From the NCBI GenBank assembly GCA_036510575.1, contig DATCDR010000219.1, positions 1 to 8,515 on the forward strand: a DNA stretch of 8,515 nt, written 5' to 3'. The notes under the pieces are model-generated. The model did not search any database. It was not told the origin of the DNA and was given only the letters and a program-made list of their open reading frames with translations. The position numbers and the translations under genes were made by a program. This DNA comes from DATCDR01 sp036510575. GTDB lineage: Bacteria; Actinomycetota; Acidimicrobiia; Acidimicrobiales; Bog-793. Shown here piece after piece: positions 1 to 5,632 of this stretch; position 1 is the first letter of the stretch, and the number at the start of each line of letters is the position of its first letter.

Positions 1-1
1 G

Positions 2-796
2 CGGCTGCTCGGGTGGCCCGCTGCAAAGGTCGCAGCTCGCGTCGAGGAGCTGCTCCATCTCGTGGGCCTCGAGCCAGCGACCTACCTTCGACGATTTCCC
101 CACGAGCTCTCCGGAGGTGAGCGTCAACGCGTCGGTGTCGCTCGCGCGCTTGGCGCCGATCCACCGATCCTGTTGATGGATGAGCCGTTCGGCGCGGTGG
201 ACCCTATTGCTCGCAAGCGCCTCCAGATCGAGTTCAAGGAGCTTCAAAAGCGCCTCAACAAGACGGTGGTGTTCGTTACCCACGACATCGAGGAGGCACT
301 GTTTCTGGGAGATCGCATCGCGATCATGCAGCGCGGTGCAAATCTTGAGCAGTTCGACACCCCTGAGGCGATCTTGGCAAAGCCGGCGACACCTTTTGTT
401 GCAGAGTTCGTCGGCGTAGATCGAGATCTGCAGCGGCTCGCCGTTACGGAGCTCTCACTTGAAGACGTTGAGCCAGCGCCATCCGCATCGAGCTCGGCGA
501 GCCTCACGGACCTTCTCGCGCTGGCCGCGGGTGGGTCGGGGTTGGTCGTGATCGTGGCGAACGATGGAGCCCCCGTCGGTCGCGTCGAGATCGACGGCGT
601 CGCCGGCTCAGATCTCACGGTCTCGGATCTTGTGACGCCGTTTTCCGCGGTGCTGCCGCTTGGAACGACGCTCAAGACCGCCCTTTCGACGATGCTCCAC
701 GACGATGATCCATTCGTAGCCGTTACCGCTGCGGGTCGCTACATCGGCGTCCTCACCCTCGAAGGCCTTCATCGAGCGATGCGCCGGGTCTCGTAA
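2..796 (+). CDS. Osmolyte ABC transporter ATPase, ProV/OpuCA type (5'-truncated by window)
   Basis: This is the ATP-hydrolysing subunit of a quaternary-amine (glycine betaine/choline/carnitine-like) importer on the cytoplasmic face of the membrane. The frame is open from base 2, so the start and the Walker A loop lie to the left; the GTG at 62 is internal. 264 codons are visible. Counting from base 2, the ABC signature LSGGERQRV is at about residue 36, Walker B ILLMDEPF at about 56 (Asp60-Glu61), the D-loop GAVD follows, and the H-loop is in VFVTHDIEEAL. The last ~120 residues are a regulatory tail; the final ~55 (SDLVTPFSAVLPLGTTL onward) look like a CBS domain, and a first CBS repeat is only faint. 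In OpuCA relatives such CBS pairs sense ionic strength. The family assignment is supported by the binding-protein gene that follows on the opposite strand. The exact substrate is not determined. Confidence 0.9.
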   Translation, partial: RLLGWPAAKVAARVEELLHLVGLEPATYLRRFPHELSGGERQRVGVARALGADPPILLMDEPFGAVDPIARKRLQIEFKELQKRLNKTVVFVTHDIEEALFLGDRIAIMQRGANLEQFDTPEAILAKPATPFVAEFVGVDRDLQRLAVTELSLEDVEPAPSASSSASLTDLLALAAGGSGLVVIVANDGAPVGRVEIDGVAGSDLTVSDLVTPFSAVLPLGTTLKTALSTMLHDDDPFVAVTAAGRYIGVLTLEGLHRAMRRVS

Positions 797-836
797 CGGC
801 ATTCATCGAGGCGACGTGTCGCGTAGTCGCCGACGC

Positions 837-869
837 GAGAACGCTCCGGCATTTGGCCGGAGCGTTCTC
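837..869. terminator. Perfect 14-bp hairpin between convergent genes
   Basis: GAGAACGCTCCGGC (837-850), loop ATTTG, then its exact complement GCCGGAGCGTTCTC (856-869). It sits 40 bases after the ATPase stop and 34 bases beyond the stop of the opposing binding-protein gene, so it can serve both transcripts as a bidirectional terminator. No T-run follows on either strand, so it may work as a GC-rich hairpin terminator or as a 3'-end stabiliser. Confidence 0.75.
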
Positions 870-903
870 CAATACATCGATCAACCTCGCGGCTACATCG
901 GCG

Positions 904-1836
904 TTACTTGATGAGCTTCTCCTGCACCAAGAAGCCCTCCGCCACCGCAGCGGGCGTCGGGTGGCTTGAGCCGCTTACGGCGGCGTCGAGCTGGGTGAGC
1001 ACATTCGTGGTGAGCAGCCCATTCACCGAGGCGAGCGCCTTTTGGACAGCCGGGGTGTCGAACGAGGTGCGGACCACTGGAATGAGGTGGTCGGCGGGCT
1101 CGAGGTTCAAGTTGTCACGCAGCACGTAGAACTTGTCAGACGTGATGATGTTGTCGGTTGAGAAGAGCTCGACGATCTGTGCGGTGCCGCTCTTTAGCGC
1201 CGTCACGCTCAGTGGTCCTGAGTCATCGAGGGTCTTGACCTGCTTGAACTTGAGGCGGTAGACCGACTCCAGACCAGGCAAGCAGAAGTAGTTCTTCGAG
1301 CACTCCGTCGGTGCACCGAAGATCCAACTTGACGCGTGCGCCTTGATCGAGGAGATCGTCGTGAGGTGGTACTTGGCCTTCGTGGCGTCGGTCACGACGA
1401 AGACGTTCTGGTCGAGCCCGGTCGTTCCCGGAAGCACGGTCGCGCCATGCATTGCAAGAATCGGCTTCAGAGCGCTCTCGGCAGTCGCGAGGGTGCCGGC
1501 CTGCTTCGTGTCTTTCGGAGCGAGGTCCACCAACAGCGAGCCGGCGTAGTCGGGGAGCACGTCGATCTTGCCTGCCTCGAGAGCGGGAAGAGCCTCTTGG
1601 CGAGTAGCTGATGCTTGCGCGAGCAGCTGAACCTTAAAGCCGGCGTTGGTCAAGAGGTCCCCGTAGATGTCCTGCATGATGAAGGACTCGGTGAATCCCT
1701 CATTGCCGATGACGATCGTGGGAAGCGAGGCGTTCGCATGTACCTTCGCGTTGACACTCGCCGCCGCGGTACCGATTGCGATCCCCAGCAGGCTTAAGGC
1801 GAGTAGAGGCGCGAGCGCCGTTCGGAGGATTCTCAT
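904..1836 (-). CDS. Glycine betaine/choline-type ABC substrate-binding protein (OpuAC/ProX fold)
   Basis: This extracytoplasmic receptor would deliver an osmolyte or other quaternary amine to an ABC importer. The ATG at 1836 is chosen (310 aa) over a longer frame reaching 1956, because GAAGGAG sits 5 bases upstream and translation from there begins with a clean Sec signal peptide (MRILRTALAP then a hydrophobic Leu/Ala core to about residue 26). No lipobox cysteine is seen, so it may be a free exported protein or an uncleaved anchor. Mature features fit the OpuAC family: IVIGNEGFTESFIMQDIYGDLL (about 41-62), ALPALEAGKIDVLPDYAGSLL (about 82-102), and the Cys-containing segment GAPTECSKNYFCLPGLESVY, which in relatives follows the hinge. 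The gene faces the ATPase gene tail to tail, so it is transcribed separately from it, unlike the usual single operon. Substrate is inferred only at family level. Confidence 0.9.
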   Translation of the reverse strand: MRILRTALAPLLALSLLGIAIGTAAASVNAKVHANASLPTIVIGNEGFTESFIMQDIYGDLLTNAGFKVQLLAQASATRQEALPALEAGKIDVLPDYAGSLLVDLAPKDTKQAGTLATAESALKPILAMHGATVLPGTTGLDQNVFVVTDATKAKYHLTTISSIKAHASSWIFGAPTECSKNYFCLPGLESVYRLKFKQVKTLDDSGPLSVTALKSGTAQIVELFSTDNIITSDKFYVLRDNLNLEPADHLIPVVRTSFDTPAVQKALASVNGLLTTNVLTQLDAAVSGSSHPTPAAVAEGFLVQEKLIK

Positions 1837-2147
1837 CTGATCTCCTTCAGTGGTGGACGAGATGCGGCGGGTGAAGGATGAAGTCTTATCGTCTTTCGAG
1901 ACCGAGCGCCAGAGGATTTTCTGAATACATTCGCAGGTTGATCCGATTTGTAGCAATTAGCTCGACTGCCCGACCCCGAAAGGCTCGCGGTTAGGCATGC
2001 AACGGTGCATCGACAGCGTTTATCTGCGTGGTGGGCGCCCCGTGCGAGCGGCGCTCCGCACCGCTCTTGCCGCTCGAAATGACCTGCGCCGACGCGTATC
2101 GCGGGTGTCCCGGCCCGCGTTCGAACTTGCGCAGCTACCGTTTGGCG
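1837..2147. other. Divergent intergenic region between binding protein and OCD-family gene
   Basis: This stretch of 311 bases separates two divergently transcribed genes and should hold both promoters. On the minus strand GAAGGAG (1842-1848) is the binding-protein ribosome binding site. A small hairpin, ATGCA (1997-2001) and TGCAT (2006-2010) around ACGG, lies near the middle. A longer open frame on the plus strand starts at 2028, but its first 40 codons do not resemble the family and I treat them as non-coding. No clear sigma-70 -35/-10 pair was found for the minus-strand gene. Confidence 0.5.
2136..2147 (+). promoter_or_regulatory. Probable leaderless -10 element for the OCD-family gene
   Basis: TACCGT (2136-2141), matching the TANNNT -10 pattern, is followed by six bases (TTGGCG) and then the ATG at 2148. 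That spacing puts the transcription start at or next to the start codon. No Shine-Dalgarno is present. An almost identical block precedes the ROK kinase at 5621. No convincing -35 was seen. Confidence 0.45.
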
Positions 2148-3029
2148 ATGCGGCTACTTGGCGATGATGATGTGCGTCGACTCCGAGCAGATGTCGCGGT
2201 CGAGGAAATGCGAGTGGCACTCAGGTCTCATGCCGGAGGCGGATACCTCTCGCCGCCGCGTCTGTCGATGACCTTTGGTGAGAGCCGCGTGCTGTTTGGT
2301 GCCGGCGGAGCACCCGACGGTTCGATGGGCCTTCGAATCTCCGGGACCGCTGCCTCTCCGCTCGAGCACGTCACGGTGACGTGGCTCCCCTCCGGCGAGG
2401 TCGAGGCCATCATCGTTGGGAATGAGCTCGGGGCCCGGCGCACGGGGGCTGTTTCGGCGGTTGCAACGGATCTACTCGCCCTTCCTGGCGCGGTGCGGGT
2501 CGGAATCCTTGGGAGTGGGCGAAATGGATGGGCTCAGGTCTGGGGCCTTGCGGGCGTCCGTCTGGTTTCTGAGCTCTTGATCTACAGCCCAACCAGCGAC
2601 CACCGGACGGCATTCGCCGAGCGTGCCCGGAATGAACTCGGACTCGACGCCCGGGCGGTGGGCAGCGCGCGAGACGCCGTTGAGGGCGCTGACGTCGTGA
2701 TTCTTTGCACCACAAGCCGCGCACCGGTGATGGAGAGTGCGTGGGTGAAAGAAGGCGCACACGTGGCCTCGATCGGTGCGAAGAGCTCACGGGCGCACGA
2801 AGCACCTGCCGAGCTGCTCGAGCGGATGAGTCGGGTAGTGAGTGACGCACCGGACGAGATCGCCTCGCCGTTCCCTGACCTTGCTGGCCTCCCGATGGTC
2901 GCGCTCGGCGACCTCTTGGCGGCTCCTGAATCCTCGCGACTACCTGGAGAGGTGTCGCTCTTTTTGTACTCTGGCCTCGGTGGAGCCGACGCGGCGTTCG
3001 CCCGCGCCGTCGCACGAACTGCGTCGTGA
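2148..3029 (+). CDS. Ornithine cyclodeaminase / mu-crystallin family protein
   Basis: This is a soluble NAD(P)-dependent enzyme of a family that includes ornithine cyclodeaminase, alanine dehydrogenase, ketimine reductase and opine-type imine reductases. The ATG at 2148 is preferred (293 aa) because family members begin with a stretch like MRLLGDDDVRRL; upstream in-frame starts add unrelated sequence. Visible features: RRTGAVSAVATDLLA (97-111), typical of the family; the Rossmann loop GILGSGRNG (119-127); ADVVILCTTS (181-190); GAHVASIGAKSSRAHE (203-218), where the ornithine cyclodeaminase subgroup has an Asp after the glycine pair but this protein has Ala-Lys; and a C-terminal LFLYSGLGGADAAFARA typical of the family. 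Without that Asp, true ornithine cyclodeaminase activity is doubtful. No pathway neighbour reveals the substrate. It converges on the L,D-transpeptidase gene, 69 bases apart, with no strong terminator between them. Confidence 0.85.
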   Translation: MRLLGDDDVRRLRADVAVEEMRVALRSHAGGGYLSPPRLSMTFGESRVLFGAGGAPDGSMGLRISGTAASPLEHVTVTWLPSGEVEAIIVGNELGARRTGAVSAVATDLLALPGAVRVGILGSGRNGWAQVWGLAGVRLVSELLIYSPTSDHRTAFAERARNELGLDARAVGSARDAVEGADVVILCTTSRAPVMESAWVKEGAHVASIGAKSSRAHEAPAELLERMSRVVSDAPDEIASPFPDLAGLPMVALGDLLAAPESSRLPGEVSLFLYSGLGGADAAFARAVARTAS

Positions 3030-3098
3030 TCGGCGCTGCGGCTCGACGAAACCTTGGCCGACGTCGTTCGAGATACTGACGCGTAAGCATCGCCCGAC

Positions 3099-4325
3099 TC
3101 AGTGGATGACCGTGACGAGCGTCCCATAGGCGAGGTAGGGCCAGGCCTTGGCGGCGTCAGCGAGCGGTAGTTCGACGCAGCCGAGACTCTGTGGGATGCC
3201 GTAATCATCGCGATTCATGTAGTGGACCGCGTCGTTGCCGTGAAAGTACGCGATGTACTGGACGAGGTCGGCGTACTTCTGCCCATTTGGGTTGGTGCCT
3301 TTCATCACCTGTCGCCGAAGTCGGGTGTTGACGGGGAATGTCCCGTCGGGCGTCGGGGAAGCGGCTACTCCCGTATTCGCAGGGCTTCTTAGAACGACGG
3401 CCCCGTCGTGATAGATCGTGAGCGATTCCGGCGCGGTCTTGTCAGCGAGCGCGTAGTTGTACCCGCCGCTGTTTTGCGAGTTGGTCGAAACCGCATCGAC
3501 GAGCGCGAGCCAAAGCGCTGAGGTGAGGTCACCGTTTGGATCGAGCTCATGGTCGGCTTGAAACGACATGATCAGGCCGCGGGTAAAAAGGTTGTCGGCG
3601 CCTGGGCGCCACATCGCGAGCAGCCGAGACGGCCAGCCGGTGTTCCTCCAGGCGAAGGTGCCAGTAGGCGGGCTGAAAAGAGCAGCGACCTGGGCGCTGG
3701 TGTCGGTGGGCGCGACGGCGGTTCCCGCTGAGGTCCAAGCGAGCGGCGAGTAACCAAGGAGCGAGAGGAGCTGCTGCAGGCGAATGATTGAGCCATTGGC
3801 GACGTGGAACTGCTCAGTTGCGGGCTCGGTGAGGTGCGCGCCGGAGCTGCTCGTGACGCCCGTCGGACCGGCGGGAATGGTGACCGTGACCGCGCTGAGC
3901 GGGATGAAGCCAGTAGTCGGCGTGAAGGTGAGCGTCGTTCCAGCTCTCGACCAGGTTCCGGCTGTGGTCGGCGTAAGTGTCGGCAGCGGCGACGTCGGCG
4001 AGAGAGCAGAGGAGAAACTCAAAACGATCGCGGCGGCCCCGTTGACGCCAGTTGATCCATTCACCGGGGCCTCTGAGGTGAGCTGAATGGTCGTGGCGCT
4101 GCCTTTGTTGCCGATGGAACCGGGTGGCGTGGTGGTTGATGTCGTCGGGCTCGGGCCTGGATGGCGCTCTACAATGCGCGTCGCGACCACGCCGATGACC
4201 CCTCCGAGCAGGAGAATCGTGATGACGGCCATCATTGTTGTTCGCGATGAACGGTGCCGTCGTCGTCGGGCAGTCGGGATCTCGCCACCTACTTTCGGTC
4301 TCGCTCGTCGTTTCGCTCTACCCAT
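3099..4325 (-). CDS. Membrane-anchored L,D-transpeptidase (YkuD) with Ig-like and peptidoglycan-binding-like regions
   Basis: This enzyme would form 3-3 cross-links in peptidoglycan outside the membrane. From the ATG at 4325 it is 408 aa; a GTG at 4358 in the same frame is an alternative, and neither has a good ribosome binding site. Order of parts: a basic N-terminus rich in Arg, one membrane segment (MMAVITILLLGGVIGVVA, about 31-48), a Thr/Pro/Ser linker, an SbsA/Big_5-like Ig domain (about 80-175, with TFTPTTGFIPLSAVTVTIP), a peptidoglycan-binding-like segment (LQQLLSLLGYSPL and later GLIMSFQADHELDPNGDL), and a YkuD domain over the last ~110 residues. The catalytic motif is His368, Arg372, Ser380-Leu-Gly-Cys383-Val-Glu-Leu; the catalytic Cys is present, while the usual SHGC histidine is Leu. 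It is the last gene of a minus-strand set (gamma-carbonic-anhydrase-like gene, PAS fragment, this gene). Confidence 0.9.
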   Translation of the reverse strand: MGRAKRRARPKVGGEIPTARRRRHRSSRTTMMAVITILLLGGVIGVVATRIVERHPGPSPTTSTTTPPGSIGNKGSATTIQLTSEAPVNGSTGVNGAAAIVLSFSSALSPTSPLPTLTPTTAGTWSRAGTTLTFTPTTGFIPLSAVTVTIPAGPTGVTSSSGAHLTEPATEQFHVANGSIIRLQQLLSLLGYSPLAWTSAGTAVAPTDTSAQVAALFSPPTGTFAWRNTGWPSRLLAMWRPGADNLFTRGLIMSFQADHELDPNGDLTSALWLALVDAVSTNSQNSGGYNYALADKTAPESLTIYHDGAVVLRSPANTGVAASPTPDGTFPVNTRLRRQVMKGTNPNGQKYADLVQYIAYFHGNDAVHYMNRDDYGIPQSLGCVELPLADAAKAWPYLAYGTLVTVIH

Positions 4326-4397
4326 CAGATAATCACGCGTGCGCCCAGCAGGTGGCACGCGGCGTGCGGTCTCGATGCCGGGTGGTGCTCCTCGATC

Positions 4398-4422
4398 AGT
4401 GACCTACCGTGCCGCGGTCACT
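4398..4422. repeat. Short inverted repeat downstream of PAS fragment
   Basis: AGTGACC (4398-4404) and GGTCACT (4416-4422) flank an 11-base spacer. It lies between the stop of the PAS fragment and the start of the L,D-transpeptidase gene. It could be a weak terminator for the former or an operator for the latter; with only 7 bp per arm it could also be chance. Confidence 0.3.
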
Positions 4423-4446
4423 TGATGAGCGAGGAAAGTCGGATTC

Positions 4447-4668
4447 CTACAGTGGGACGATCCATTCGATGATCGTTCTACTCGGCTCGCGTTGTTCGCT
4501 GACCGCGGGATTGGAGAGGACGACTGTCCCGGATGCGTCGATCACGACGACCGCATCAGCAGTGGCGGAGAAGATCGCTCCGAGAAGGTGCCCGGACCCC
4601 GGTTGACCCTCGGTTGCATTGCTCACGCCTTCACCGTCCCACCGCATCTCACATCGTGTCATAAGCAT
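4447..4668 (-). pseudogene. Truncated PAS-domain sensor fragment
   Basis: A 73-codon minus-strand frame whose middle reads as the beginning of a PAS domain: LLGAIFSATADAVVVIDASG then TVVLSNPAVSE (about residues 29-59), the pattern at the start of PAS domains in sensor kinases and GGDEF proteins. The frame ends 14 codons later at a TAG (4447-4449), well short of the ~100 residues of a PAS fold and with no output domain. Reading the other two minus-strand frames past this point gave nothing PAS-like, so the rest seems deleted rather than frameshifted. The start is uncertain: ATG 4668, ATG 4644 and GTG 4623 are all possible and none has a clear ribosome binding site. It lies 96 bases after the gamma-carbonic-anhydrase-like gene on the same strand. 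It could still be expressed as a small PAS-like peptide, but a relic of a larger signalling gene is more likely. Confidence 0.5.
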
Positions 4669-4764
4669 TGTCTTCCGGCACGCGTCACGGCGACAGCGCG
4701 CCTGCGACGCAGCCGGCCTCGACAGATCCTGGACCTACCGCGTTTCACCCGCGATTCGCGTTCC

Positions 4765-5283
4765 TCAGTCGAGGCGGCGTAGCTCGTTCTTGTAAAGCTG
4801 CCCGTTCGCGACGTAGGTGGCCACGCTGCGATCGACGTAGTCGCTCTTTGCAGCGTCGAGGCGGATCTTTGCGGGAACACCGAGCGCCATCGCATATGAC
4901 GGGATCTCCGTGCCCACCTGCACCATTGCTCCCGCGGCGATGACACATCTCGAGCGGGCGATTACGCGTGTGAGCACCACCGCCATCGAGGCGACAAGTA
5001 CATGATCTTCTATGACACAGCCCTCAAGATAGGCGTTGTGACCGACCACGCAGTCGTCGCCGATGACCGTCGGGACGTCATGACCGACGTGGACGATCGT
5101 CCCGTCTTGGATCGACGTTCGGGCACCGATCTCGATGTGGCTGTAGTCCCCTCGCAGCACGGCGCCGGGCCAGATGGTCGAATCTGCGCCGATGGCCACG
5201 TCGCCGATGACCACCGCTTCCGGATGAACGTACGCGGACTCAGCAATTCGTGGAACCAGCTCTCCGAGCGCGTAGATGGCCAC
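4765..5283 (-). CDS. Gamma-carbonic anhydrase-like left-handed beta-helix protein (YrdA/PaaY family)
   Basis: 172 aa, usual length for the family. The start is GTG at 5283, with AAAGAGGAG 8 bases upstream as a strong ribosome binding site. Residues ~10-135 are hexapeptide repeats of a left-handed beta-helix (PEAVVIGDVAIGADSTIWPG, 21-40; TVIGDDCVVGHNAYLEGCVI, 72-91), followed by a C-terminal alpha helix. Conserved surface elements of the family are present: LRGDYSHIEIG (43-53), TSIQDGTIVHV (56-66) and GVPAKIR. Active gamma-CAs bind zinc with one His in the first block (here His65) and two His five residues apart in a VGHxxxLH block; here the block is VGH82NAYLE87G, so the second of that pair is Glu. 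The protein may bind metal differently, have lost carbonic anhydrase activity, or have another acyl-transferase-like role. It is first in a possible minus-strand unit with the PAS fragment and the L,D-transpeptidase. Confidence 0.88.
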   Translation of the reverse strand: MAIYALGELVPRIAESAYVHPEAVVIGDVAIGADSTIWPGAVLRGDYSHIEIGARTSIQDGTIVHVGHDVPTVIGDDCVVGHNAYLEGCVIEDHVLVASMAVVLTRVIARSRCVIAAGAMVQVGTEIPSYAMALGVPAKIRLDAAKSDYVDRSVATYVANGQLYKNELRRLD

Positions 5284-5339
5284 GGTGTCGACTCCTCTTT
5301 GCCGCGTTGGACGATCGTGACAGCGACTCCAAGGTAGTG

Positions 5340-5351
5340 GGTCAATTGACC
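5340..5351. promoter_or_regulatory. 12-bp palindrome GGTCAATTGACC
   Basis: The sequence is perfectly self-complementary and lies 57 bases upstream of the gamma-CA-like start, in its likely promoter region; it could be a dimeric-repressor operator. Read either way it ends in TTGACC, a -35-like hexamer. On the plus strand TATCCT follows 15 bases later (5367-5372), just before the TnpB relic. Confidence 0.35.
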
Positions 5352-5384
5352 GTCACACCCCATTCGTATCCTCGCCACCTGCTC

Positions 5385-5507
5385 GTGCATCAGGCCTTCC
5401 GCTTCGAACTGGCTCCGAACAACGCTGTCAGGTCTCGATTCGTGTCGCACTGCGGAGCCTCTCGCTTTGCCTTTAACTGGGGCCTCGCCTTCGTAAAAGA
5501 CCGTGAT
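5385..5507 (+). pseudogene. N-terminal relic of TnpB (IS200/IS605 OrfB)
   Basis: From a GTG at 5385 the frame reads VHQAFRFELAPNN, continuing to SHCGASRFAFNWGLAFVKDRD. This matches the characteristic N-terminus of IS605-family OrfB/TnpB proteins (an RFxLxPT-like segment, then a C(G)xxRFxxNWxL block about 20 residues on). About 41 residues are recognisable; the frame then runs into unrelated sequence and stops at 5577-5579. The wedge/REC, RuvC and zinc-finger parts of TnpB are all missing, so the protein cannot be a nuclease. It is the scar of an IS605-type insertion between the gamma-CA-like and ROK genes. No transposon ends or guide-RNA-like right end could be identified by eye. Confidence 0.65.
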
Positions 5508-5578
5508 CCCCAGCGCTCCCGAAACTATTCAAGACCAGCAGTTAAGCGGTGGACCCTGGAGCAGCACCATTACCATTA

Positions 5579-5618
5579 GGGGTCATCATCATTGTCCTGG
5601 TGGAATCAAAGTGACCCC
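5579..5618. repeat. Inverted repeat GGGGTCA/TGACCCC before ROK kinase
   Basis: GGGGTCA (5579-5585) and TGACCCC (5612-5618) are exact complements separated by 26 bases. The right arm ends two bases before the TACCGT box of the ROK gene. The position suits a repressor site, and the half-site GGTCA also forms the arms of the palindrome at 5340-5351. Functional status is inferred. Confidence 0.35.
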
Positions 5619-5620
5619 AC

Positions 5621-5632
5621 TACCGTTGGGCG
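5621..5632 (+). promoter_or_regulatory. Probable leaderless -10 element for the ROK kinase
   Basis: TACCGT (5621-5626), six bases (TGGGCG), then ATG at 5633. Spacing and sequence are nearly identical to the block before the gene at 2148 (15 of 16 bases from the C before TACCGT through the ATG). No Shine-Dalgarno is present, consistent with a leaderless transcript. Confidence 0.45.

Larger units (their letters stand above)
5284..5632. other. Gene-poor region between gamma-CA-like and ROK genes
   Basis: This 349-base stretch between divergent genes contains the promoter and ribosome binding site of the gamma-CA-like gene, a 12-bp palindrome, a TnpB relic, and an inverted repeat with a -10-like box immediately before the ROK kinase. 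The part from about 5520 to 5615 is less GC-rich than its surroundings and holds short simple repeats (ACCATT twice near 5567-5577; ATC/CAT triplets near 5583-5592). I see no intact gene in it. Confidence 0.6.

Noticed and set aside
2028..2147. N-terminal extension of the OCD-family gene
   Set aside because: The 40 extra residues do not resemble the family, whose members start near the MRLLGDDD stretch at 2148, where a leaderless-type box sits.
2410..3208. Long minus-strand open frames (226 and 208 codons) opposite the OCD-family gene
   Set aside because: They are GC-rich antisense shadows, full of Arg/Ser/Pro, with no recognisable domain; the plus-strand frame has clear family motifs.
3177..3220. 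SLGCVEL instead of SHGC in the L,D-transpeptidase as a sign of inactivation
   Set aside because: The catalytic Cys, the upstream His and the Ser/Gly are present; a non-His residue at that site is, to my knowledge, tolerated in the family, so I do not count it as evidence of lost activity.
3591..3612. GGCGCC repeated twice in the L,D-transpeptidase gene
   Set aside because: The possible stem is only five or six bases and is expected in GC-rich coding sequence.
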